Source: a virus
Strand: one strand, 5' to 3'
IMG/VR virus record: IMGVR_UViG_3300010883_000164
Span: 1 to 35,417 of that record
DNA: 35,417 nucleotides
Shown here: one piece after another, positions 29,580 to 35,417 of the stretch
How positions within the stretch are numbered: the first letter of the stretch is position 1
Layout: each line of letters begins with the position of its first letter
Program-made: the position numbers and the translations under genes
Notes under the pieces: model-generated
What the model saw: the letters and a program-made list of their open reading frames with translations, nothing else
Told to the model about the DNA's origin: nothing
Database searches by the model: none

Positions 29580-30698
29580 TCAGCCTTCTGGGTCGATATT
29601 GTAGAAGTCCTCTGCGGTGCCTTCTTTCTTGTCGAACCTCATAATCACTTCTTGGTCCATGACCGCCAATACTCTATTCTTAAATTTCTCATCTAGAAGC
29701 TTCTCGGACCATTTGGACGCTTGAAACTTTTCGGTTGTTGCGTCTTCATATACTAGCTCATACCAAGCTCCGCGCTGGAGGACGTTGTCCGAGCCCTTAA
29801 TCGCTTCTAACCAGGACTCTTGATCTTGGATCCCGATGTGGCCACCCCAGATAATTTTGAAAGTGCATTCCCTGCCCTCTGTGCCAAAGCGACTCTTCTT
29901 GAGCTTCGCCTTGACTTCGGACCCAACTCGGAAGCCTTTCTCGTCTGTGATAAAAGATGCTTTTGACTTGCGTCCTGTCAGCCAAATACGCAAAGAATAG
30001 GCATAGTGCATCGCTTTGCCGCCAGGAGTAGTATAGGGGTTGATCATCGCAGCAATTCGGCCTGCGGGGCCCTGCGGAATATTAGTTTTTAGTTGGTTTA
30101 GAACCAAAAACGTTGATTGGGAGTTGGCGATCGGCACTGTAAGCTTTGACATGCCTTTAGCTAGAATTCTAGCTTTGACCGCCATCGATGACTGAGGATT
30201 GAAATCTCCTTCGACGTCACTGATAGCTGGAGTAAGAGCTAGGCTATCCCACACAAACAACATGCGGTTTTCGTTAGACCCCAGTAGTTCTTCTATTGTT
30301 TCTAAAACGAACTCGACGCTTTGTGCTTGCACATAAAGCAGATTGTTAATGTCGCAGCCGGTATTTTCTAGGAAAGAGGGGTCGATAGCTGACTCTGAGT
30401 CGAAGTAGATAACATCAATACCCATTTTTTGAGCGTTGGCCGCAATTTGCGCGGCCATATAAGATTTGCCAGACCCTTCGAGACCGGCAATCTCAATAAC
30501 TTTTCCGACTGGTATTCCTGCTAGCTTGCCTCGGGCAACGATGCTGTCCAGCCACCTGGATCCAGTTGGGATCCAGTCTTTAACTGCCGTCGGGTTGTCT
30601 TGCGTTAAGTTGTGAGCAACCTCCATGCCAGCTTTTTTGTTAATAAGGCTGCGCATTTCAGAGATGTTTAGCTTACCAAGTTTTTTCGCCTTAGTCAT
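29580..30698 (-). CDS. RecA/UvsX recombinase
   Basis: A strand-exchange ATPase of 372 residues. GLEGSGKSYMAAQIAANA is the Walker A segment, VIYFDSESAID follows, NRMLFVWDSLAL is Walker B, and FLVLNQLKTNIPQGPAGRI together with TPGGKAMHYAYSLRIWL covers loop L2 and the core strand. Length and the shorter C-terminus suit phage UvsX-like proteins. It would drive recombination-dependent replication and repair with the SSB encoded just upstream. The preceding gap holds a terminator-like hairpin at 30740-30772. Confidence 0.95.
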   Translation of the reverse strand: MTKAKKLGKLNISEMRSLINKKAGMEVAHNLTQDNPTAVKDWIPTGSRWLDSIVARGKLAGIPVGKVIEIAGLEGSGKSYMAAQIAANAQKMGIDVIYFDSESAIDPSFLENTGCDINNLLYVQAQSVEFVLETIEELLGSNENRMLFVWDSLALTPAISDVEGDFNPQSSMAVKARILAKGMSKLTVPIANSQSTFLVLNQLKTNIPQGPAGRIAAMINPYTTPGGKAMHYAYSLRIWLTGRKSKASFITDEKGFRVGSEVKAKLKKSRFGTEGRECTFKIIWGGHIGIQDQESWLEAIKGSDNVLQRGAWYELVYEDATTEKFQASKWSEKLLDEKFKNRVLAVMDQEVIMRFDKKEGTAEDFYNIDPEG

Positions 30699-30739
30699 GT
30701 CTACCTCTTGTTTCTAATTTTGGAAACTCCATTAAAAAT

Positions 30740-30772
30740 TGAGGCACCTGTAAACCCGTGCCTCCCTGCGGT
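30740..30772 (-). terminator. terminator-like hairpin, copy 1
   Basis: On the minus strand a 7-base-pair stem (GAGGCAC / GTGCCTC) with a 10-base loop is followed by AATTTTTAATGG. The whole 33-base unit is repeated exactly at 31013-31045. It lies between the lipoprotein gene and recA. Confidence 0.75.
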
Positions 30773-30777
30773 ATATA

Positions 30778-30984
30778 CTACTCTTCCGTAGTGTCACTCA
30801 TAGCAACATCAGCTACGGTATCACTAGCTTCATCAACAGTGTCGCCGGGTGCGGTGACATCACTAGAAACTTCTTGTGAATCGGCCACTGCGTCAGCTGC
30901 TGAAGATGCGCACTCAGTATCGTCGCTACACGCGGCGATCATAAGTACGAACAGACACATGAGCGTCGTCATTAAATACTTCAT
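30778..30984 (-). CDS. small secreted lipoprotein
   Basis: A protein of 68 residues. The ATG at 30984 follows AAGGAGGAAAAT. The N-terminus MKYLMTTLMCLFVLMIAAC is a typical lipoprotein signal with a lipobox (MIAAC, modified C19). The mature part is short, low complexity and acidic (Asp, Ser, Ala, Val), like a linker. It is the only gene of this kind in the replication block and is framed on both sides by the same 33-base hairpin. A role in superinfection exclusion or in altering the host envelope is possible, by analogy with phage lipoproteins. Confidence 0.82.
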   Translation of the reverse strand: MKYLMTTLMCLFVLMIAACSDDTECASSAADAVADSQEVSSDVTAPGDTVDEASDTVADVAMSDTTEE

Positions 30985-31012
30985 ATTTTCCTCCTTTTTG
31001 TTTTTTAGAAAA

Positions 31013-31045
31013 TGAGGCACCTGTAAACCCGTGCCTCCCTGCGGT
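31013..31045 (-). terminator. terminator-like hairpin, copy 2
   Basis: Identical over 33 bases to the unit at 30740-30772. The stem GAGGCAC / GTGCCTC is followed here by ATTTTCTAAAAAAC. It lies just after the SSB stop codon and before the lipoprotein gene. Confidence 0.75.
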
Positions 31046-31050
31046 TTGAA

Positions 31051-31794
31051 CTAAGATCCGAGCAGCTCTTCAAAAGCGCGGTCGACCGAATTCTCGCTAC
31101 TTGAATTGTAGTGAGTCGTTTCAGTCGACGTCTCTTCGGCGTCGCTGGAATCGAGCAAAAACTCGTCCAGCATTGCCTGAACCTGCTCGGCTGTCTTCCG
31201 TTCAAAAGTCTCGTCGAAATCGGGGATTCCGTCGAGCCAACTACGAACCTCGTCCTCAGACGCAGACAAAGCGGAGGGACGACGACGCGGGGTGATAGCC
31301 GTCTGTGGGAATTGAGCGCCCGGTGGCTTGCCATAGTTAATGACAAGATCCGTGCCCTCAGCCACGTCAGTGATATCACCATAGTCCGGGTTGAGGACGA
31401 GGTTCAATAGTTCCTTGTAGGCCATCTTTCCAAAGCCCCACAATCGTGGGCCTTTATCTTCTTCTCCCCGTACGATAACGGCAGAGAAGAAGCGCTGGCG
31501 CGCAGAAAGGTTCTTGGCCATCTTGATTGACTCATCGGAGCCATCCTTATAAAGCTGGCGAACGAAATCATCAAGAGGATCGCTCTCACCAAAATTCTTC
31601 TTAGGACTAAGAAAACCTGGGTTCTTGCCAAGATTGTAGTGGAACCAATACTCCTTGAAGGGATCACCATCTGACGGTGGCAAAATACGAATTGTTTGTT
31701 CGCCATCTTCAGGGCGCCAAAAGACGCTCTTGCCATTACCGCGACTTTCTAAGGCTTCGCGTTTTGCCTTCATCTTTGTTAAGTCAATACCCAT
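31051..31794 (-). CDS. single-stranded DNA-binding protein (T4 gp32-like)
   Basis: A protein of 247 residues. The basic N-terminus (MGIDLTKMKAKREALESR) resembles the cooperativity segment of gp32. The core reads VFWRPEDGEQTIRILPP, KEYWFHYNLG, FFSAVIVRGEEDKGPRLWGFGKMAYKELL and DYGDITD. The C-terminal third is an acidic, Ser-rich tail ending FEELLGS, as expected for a protein-interaction tail. The T4 zinc site is not apparent. The start is the ATG at 31794 (GGAG upstream) rather than 31839. A hairpin lies in the leader at 31820-31843. Confidence 0.88.
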   Translation of the reverse strand: MGIDLTKMKAKREALESRGNGKSVFWRPEDGEQTIRILPPSDGDPFKEYWFHYNLGKNPGFLSPKKNFGESDPLDDFVRQLYKDGSDESIKMAKNLSARQRFFSAVIVRGEEDKGPRLWGFGKMAYKELLNLVLNPDYGDITDVAEGTDLVINYGKPPGAQFPQTAITPRRRPSALSASEDEVRSWLDGIPDFDETFERKTAEQVQAMLDEFLLDSSDAEETSTETTHYNSSSENSVDRAFEELLGS

Positions 31795-31819
31795 TATTTT
31801 CTCCTTTAAAAGGTAAAGT

Positions 31820-31843
31820 ATGATTGGTAAATACTCCAATCAT
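31820..31843 (-). promoter_or_regulatory. perfect hairpin in the SSB leader
   Basis: An 8-base-pair stem (ATGATTGG / CCAATCAT) with an 8-base loop lies 26 bases upstream of the SSB start codon, just after the FtsZ-like gene. There is no long T-run, so a control element is at least as likely as a terminator. Confidence 0.6.
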
Positions 31844-31862
31844 CTGTATGCTATTACAATAA

Positions 31863-32711
31863 TCACTCTTCTTCAGAAGTAAAAAGATTTTTATCCTGTT
31901 CCTGAATGAGCGTTGCATAGTGGTAGCCATAAGCATAGTTTTGGTCATATGCTGTCTGAAATATCGAGTAGGCATAGTCACAGTTCTCTTCCTGCCGAGA
32001 TGAGATAAATTCCCGTACATCAGGCAGCAAATTTCTGTTCTCTTTGATATAGTTTTCGCTAAGGGCGAAATAATAACTTTTAGCCCTAGGAGTTTGCAAA
32101 TCGTAAAACATCTCCTCAGAGGATTCTTCGAAGTTAACCAAAGAAAAGGTAGTTATCCTGGAAGTGTTTGGTACTTTGTTGTTACTCTTGAGCAGGGGTT
32201 CCGTGTTTCGAAAAACATTCACCATGTGGAACGTGTCAGCAATGAGTTGGTTGATCGGGTTCCAGTAGTCAATAATTGTTGGGTTGGCGATCTTTTCTAT
32301 ACGCTCGTTGTCAACGATTAAAAACTCTTCTAGTAGACCAGACCTGGTAAGCTCTTGCAGTATTTGGTTAACAAGCTTGTGCCGTATTTTTTGTATATCA
32401 GAGGTATCTGATGTTCTAGGCTTGATATACAGTATTTTTACCTTAGAGTTGCGCAACTCCTGCAGGATCCGAAGGGTGGCACCGGTGATCTTCCCTGCGC
32501 CACATAAAATCAGAGTCGCGGGGCCCTCGATATCGAGGTTAAGCTTTTCGTAATTTTTTTCATAGTCTTCGTGGTTTTCTTGTTCTTTCATCGGCAGAAA
32601 ATTTTCGTATCCATCGTCGATATTGTCTACCTGATATATATTGTAGACGCCGTATTTAGACAGGCACTGCGCGATGCGACAGCCGGCGGATCCCAGCCCT
32701 ACTACGTTCAT
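31863..32711 (-). CDS. divergent FtsZ/tubulin-superfamily protein
   Basis: A protein of 282 residues. Its layout follows the FtsZ GTPase domain: a first strand with glycine loop, VVGLGSAGCRIAQCL (3-17); YQVDNID (26-32), like the 'NTDxQ' strand; TLILCGAGKITGATLRILQEL (66-86) where FtsZ has GGGTGTG; VKILYIKP (91-98); and LEEFLIVDNERIEKIA (127-142) then IIDYWNPINQLIADTFHMV, like 'DTLIVIPNDRLL ... AFxxADDVL'. The tubulin signature is reduced to GAGKITG, so GTP hydrolysis may be altered. The ATG overlaps the polymerase stop (ATGA), and SSB follows. Tentative, based on pattern. Confidence 0.65.
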   Translation of the reverse strand: MNVVGLGSAGCRIAQCLSKYGVYNIYQVDNIDDGYENFLPMKEQENHEDYEKNYEKLNLDIEGPATLILCGAGKITGATLRILQELRNSKVKILYIKPRTSDTSDIQKIRHKLVNQILQELTRSGLLEEFLIVDNERIEKIANPTIIDYWNPINQLIADTFHMVNVFRNTEPLLKSNNKVPNTSRITTFSLVNFEESSEEMFYDLQTPRAKSYYFALSENYIKENRNLLPDVREFISSRQEENCDYAYSIFQTAYDQNYAYGYHYATLIQEQDKNLFTSEEE

Positions 32712-33880
32712 AGTATCTTCCTCATGGCGCCGAAGCTTTTTCCCATGGAAACGTTAACTTTGAAGCGACCTAAGTCTGTGTCCTCAAAGGTGGAAATAAT
32801 TTCTTGAAGCAGACCTTGGTCTTGTTTCGACATGTCGATCACCAAGCTATCGTGCACGCAGAAAGCAATTTCAGAGTTGCTGTTTTTGATAATGTCGTGT
32901 ATTTTTATAGCTTGAGTCAAAAACATGTCACTAGTTGTACTTTGCACAAGGTAATTCAAAGCTTTGTCTTCCTCAACAGCGATCTCTCGATTAAATGGTG
33001 TGGTAACTATACCAGAGTTGTAATGTTGCTTTAAAATATTTTCTTTTTTGATGTACTCAGACAGTTTTTTGTTTCGGGCTTTAGGGTTATAGAGCCAAGC
33101 GAAGACTTTTTGTTTTACTTCATCTCTGGTGTACTTGTCTTCGTATATCTCGTCCTTGAGAAAACTGTGAATATCGATGTTGGGTTGAGGCCGGCCTGAC
33201 AGGGCTAGCGCGGTGCGCATCTCTGCAGAATTGTAGTCTAGCTCGATGTAAAGGTCGTTGTTCGGTAGGACGAGGTGCCGAAAGTTTTTTGGAAGTGTTA
33301 AAATCGGAAAACTTTCTCGACGAGTTGTTAAGCGGCCGGTTCGGCTACCATACGGGTTATAGATAATGTTCTTGCGACCTTTTATCTGTAAAAACCTCTT
33401 CATGTCCAAATGATTAAACGGCTGGGCCGGGCGCTCTGCGATTCGTAAGTCTCTTTGCGAAATAAAGTTGATTAGTTCGTGGAGCTTAACCAGAAAATCA
33501 TAATTTTTTGGTTTAGCATACGTTTCAAAAACATACTTTGAAATGTCGTTTTTTACGGTACAGTAATCAAATAAAAAGCTTTTTGGTACCAGATCATAAA
33601 AACAGACATCTTTTAAATTTATTTTAGCATTGCAAAATGCGTTTAAAAAGGCTTTTCCTTTTGACTGCGCGATCGCTAATTTAGGTCGTAGCTCTTCTGG
33701 ACATGCTTTTTCCAGAGACACTCCCCCGGCCCAGATTTGTGCGCAGTCGATACCAGGAGGTGCATGGCAAGACCAGTCCCAAGTTTCAGAAAGCTCTAGG
33801 TTATTCGGGTAGTGGTACAGTTCGCCGTCACAATATATGGCGTAGCACTCTCTCTTATTGTCTAACGTTTGAAAAATCAC
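32708..33880 (-). CDS. family A DNA polymerase, polymerase domain only
   Basis: A protein of 390 residues. Family A motifs are GSRTGRLTTR (178-187), motif A YIELDYNSAEMR (211-222, D215), motif B with R252, K256, F260 and Y264 in RDEVKQKVFAWLY, and motif C FCVHDSLVI (340-348, H343, D344). The usual G after the motif B Tyr is Asn. No 3'-5' exonuclease motifs are visible in the N-terminal 150 residues, and the 5' nuclease is a separate gene (27742-28713). The start is a GTG with weak ribosome binding site, 3 bases after the preceding stop. Confidence 0.92.
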   Translation of the reverse strand: MIFQTLDNKRECYAIYCDGELYHYPNNLELSETWDWSCHAPPGIDCAQIWAGGVSLEKACPEELRPKLAIAQSKGKAFLNAFCNAKINLKDVCFYDLVPKSFLFDYCTVKNDISKYVFETYAKPKNYDFLVKLHELINFISQRDLRIAERPAQPFNHLDMKRFLQIKGRKNIIYNPYGSRTGRLTTRRESFPILTLPKNFRHLVLPNNDLYIELDYNSAEMRTALALSGRPQPNIDIHSFLKDEIYEDKYTRDEVKQKVFAWLYNPKARNKKLSEYIKKENILKQHYNSGIVTTPFNREIAVEEDKALNYLVQSTTSDMFLTQAIKIHDIIKNSNSEIAFCVHDSLVIDMSKQDQGLLQEIISTFEDTDLGRFKVNVSMGKSFGAMRKIL

Positions 33881-33883
33881 TAT

Positions 33884-35305
33884 CTATTCGGCTTTGTTTA
33901 ACACACTGGTGAACTCGTAGGGGTCATCTGCTAGTAAGGAGGTCTCTCGTGATTCCTTCTTTCTTAGCTCGAACTTACCCTTACTTTGTCCATACCAGTA
34001 TTTTCCTTCCGATATAAATTTAGTCTCGAAGAAGCCTTTTGTCAAGTCATTAATGTAATTTAAAGCAGCTGTGGTTCCAAAAGCTCTGTAATGACTTAGC
34101 ATGTCGCGTTCATGGCGCAGATATAGCTCGTTGTCGTGGCCATGTTTTGTTTCCAAGAGCCTAAACTTCAATATGTACCGTAACCAAAAATCGTCCTGGT
34201 ACACTTTGTCAAAGTCGGCTGGCACCTGGATCATTGTGCCGGCTGAGTTTGGTTGTAGACCTGGGATTTGTTCGCGATTAATATATTTTACGCGTAGTTT
34301 GGTGTTAAAGTCTAAAGTGCGATGGCACCGGTATGTCTCCAGCTTCGTGAAGCTCCTAAACTGAGCGTAGAAAGCAGAGTAAAACATAAACATGTAATTA
34401 CGTAAATTTTTAATTTCTACCAGGTGTGTTTTTGTGTAGTAGGCGTCGAAGACATTATCAAAATTTATCCCATACTTGCTCATGAAAAACGCTCCGCCGG
34501 TTGGGATGTCTTCGGCCAGCTGTGTTTGCCCCGTGATACCGTTTGACATGCCATTTTCATCAAACGTCATTTTGCCTAAGCTAAAGTTGTCCCGAACGCC
34601 ACCAGACGCTATGTTGAATACGAAACGCCAGGGGGCGTTTCTGTCCATCATAAGGCCGACTCTTCGGCTAGCTTTCAAGAACGTTTCGAAATCCGGGTCG
34701 TTTATAAATTGTTCTTTCAATCGGTCAAAAGCTACGCCGTGCTTATCGTCCGTTACTGAAAACATCAGGCCACTCACATAAGGAGAGCAGTGGTGAGATA
34801 GCACATAGCCAGTCTTTGTAAGGGGAAAATGGTACGCTGTCCTTGATAAATATCTGGAAAAGACCTTTAAGAAGCCGTCGAAATCAGCAATTTGTTCAAA
34901 ACGTCGATCAACCTCAAGGTACTCCTGCACAAAGTTAGTGTATAAAGAGTTAAGATGGCGGTAATAATTATATTCTAGGTCGCCGGAGCGCCAGGCTTTG
35001 CGGATTTGTAGTTTAGTTGGGTTGTATTTGCTTCTTCGAGCGATATGTGACCCTTTTAGGAGTCTGCTAATCTCGTTTTTTAAAAACAAGAAAGCATCTT
35101 TAGTGAAATCAACCAAAAATTCTGTTTTACCTCCTTCCGAGGTTTCGGCCAAAGATCCATCGTTGACTTGTATCGCGTTTCCTTGGCGGTCGATGCGCCC
35201 GTATAAGAAATGTTTTTGGTGTAGATCAAAAAACTTGACGTCTTTAAACTTTGGATAGATTTCCGCTAATCTGCTCCTGGATCTATATGTCGATGTCGTC
35301 GTCAT
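33884..35305 (-). CDS. conserved phage protein, probably structural
   Basis: A protein of 473 residues rich in aromatics. A central segment reads FSRYLSRTAYHFPLTKTGYVLSHHCSPYVSGLMFSV (149-184), followed by a stretch where DRNAPWRFVFNIASGG stands out. Large proteins with this 'PLTKTGYVLS...CSPYVSGL ... PWRFVF' plan occur in marine T4-like phages, where they are of unknown or structural function. It comes directly after a gene whose C-terminus looks like a tail or baseplate protein. Recognition is by pattern memory only. Confidence 0.6.
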   Translation of the reverse strand: MTTTSTYRSRSRLAEIYPKFKDVKFFDLHQKHFLYGRIDRQGNAIQVNDGSLAETSEGGKTEFLVDFTKDAFLFLKNEISRLLKGSHIARRSKYNPTKLQIRKAWRSGDLEYNYYRHLNSLYTNFVQEYLEVDRRFEQIADFDGFLKVFSRYLSRTAYHFPLTKTGYVLSHHCSPYVSGLMFSVTDDKHGVAFDRLKEQFINDPDFETFLKASRRVGLMMDRNAPWRFVFNIASGGVRDNFSLGKMTFDENGMSNGITGQTQLAEDIPTGGAFFMSKYGINFDNVFDAYYTKTHLVEIKNLRNYMFMFYSAFYAQFRSFTKLETYRCHRTLDFNTKLRVKYINREQIPGLQPNSAGTMIQVPADFDKVYQDDFWLRYILKFRLLETKHGHDNELYLRHERDMLSHYRAFGTTAALNYINDLTKGFFETKFISEGKYWYGQSKGKFELRKKESRETSLLADDPYEFTSVLNKAE

Positions 35306-35306
35306 C

Positions 35307-35417
35307 TTAGTTCGCCTTTACCTTGCCATGGCCAATTGTTTTGCCTTGTACTTCTGTTTCGAACAGACCTGGGCGAATAACCAATTTTGTTTCTAAAATT
35401 AAAAAATACCCGCCTAG
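35307..35417 (-). CDS. C-terminal end of a probable tail/baseplate protein (partial)
   Basis: A frame enters from the right edge and reads 36 residues to TAA at 35307, one base before the next ATG. It contains YFLILETKLVIRPGLFETEV and ends QGKTIGHGKVKAN. A beta-strand pattern with a 'LETxLxIxPGxFET' turn is common at the C-termini of T4-type baseplate and tail proteins. The gene's start lies outside the window. Confidence 0.6.
   Translation of the reverse strand, partial: LGGYFLILETKLVIRPGLFETEVQGKTIGHGKVKAN

Noticed and set aside
31784-32020. Alternative minus-strand frame of 78 residues across the FtsZ-like gene end
   Set aside because: It lies in another frame inside a better supported gene and has no start context.

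Overview
This window looks like part of a large tailed double-stranded DNA phage, most likely aquatic or marine and infecting a Gram-negative host. Every supported gene and both tRNAs lie on the minus strand, so transcription runs from high to low coordinates. Genes are packed with 1 to 20 base overlaps, and many use GTG or TTG starts. The gene set is typical of large T4-related or 'far-T4' myoviruses: a gp32-like SSB, a UvsX/RecA recombinase, a DnaB/gp41-type helicase, a 5'-3' exonuclease, ThyX, a class II ribonucleotide reductase, dUTPase, GroEL and GroES, a ClpP-like protease, peptide deformylase, a UV-damage endonuclease, glutaredoxin, tRNAs and several small phage families. The phage assignment is firm; the host and the exact family are inference.

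Layout in transcription order, from the right. At 35.4-33.9 kb are the tail end of a probable structural gene and a 473-residue conserved phage protein. At 33.9-24.5 kb is the replication and nucleotide block: an exonuclease-less family A DNA polymerase, a divergent FtsZ/tubulin-like protein, SSB, a small lipoprotein framed by a duplicated terminator, RecA, a deaminase, a small unknown, the 5'-3' exonuclease, the helicase and adenosylcobalamin-dependent RNR. At 24.5-18.9 kb are GroES, ThyX, an exported lysozyme-like enzyme, an unknown plus nucleotidyltransferase-like pair, a muramidase-SGNH hydrolase fusion and a DUF6356 membrane protein. At 18.9-12.8 kb are a full-length DnaE-type polymerase (a second DNA polymerase), a zinc-ribbon protein, dUTPase, a DUF3310 protein, IMPDH/GMP reductase and two small putative regulators. 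At 12.8-7.8 kb are a very acidic scaffold-like protein, a strong terminator, the ClpP-like protease, a 591-residue probable virion protein and GroEL. At 7.8-3.2 kb are glutaredoxin, a PAP2 phosphatase, peptide deformylase, several microproteins, tRNA-Leu(UAA), UvsE and tRNA-Arg(UCU). At 3.2-0 kb are a possibly ADP-ribosyltransferase-like protein and a run of tiny SH3/KOW-like genes joined by a recurring GTG/TGA junction.

Together the genes provide DNA synthesis (two polymerases, helicase, SSB, recombinase), dNTP supply (RNR, ThyX, dUTPase, deaminase, glutaredoxin), protein folding and maturation (GroEL, GroES, deformylase, ClpP) and cell-wall opening. The points most worth following up are the FtsZ-like gene coupled to the polymerase, the two polymerase families, the muramidase-SGNH fusion, the nested-junction mini-gene array, and hairpins at the starts of dnaE and ssb that recall T4 autoregulation. 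No gap between genes exceeds 120 bases. No CRISPR array, insertion sequence or integrase was seen.
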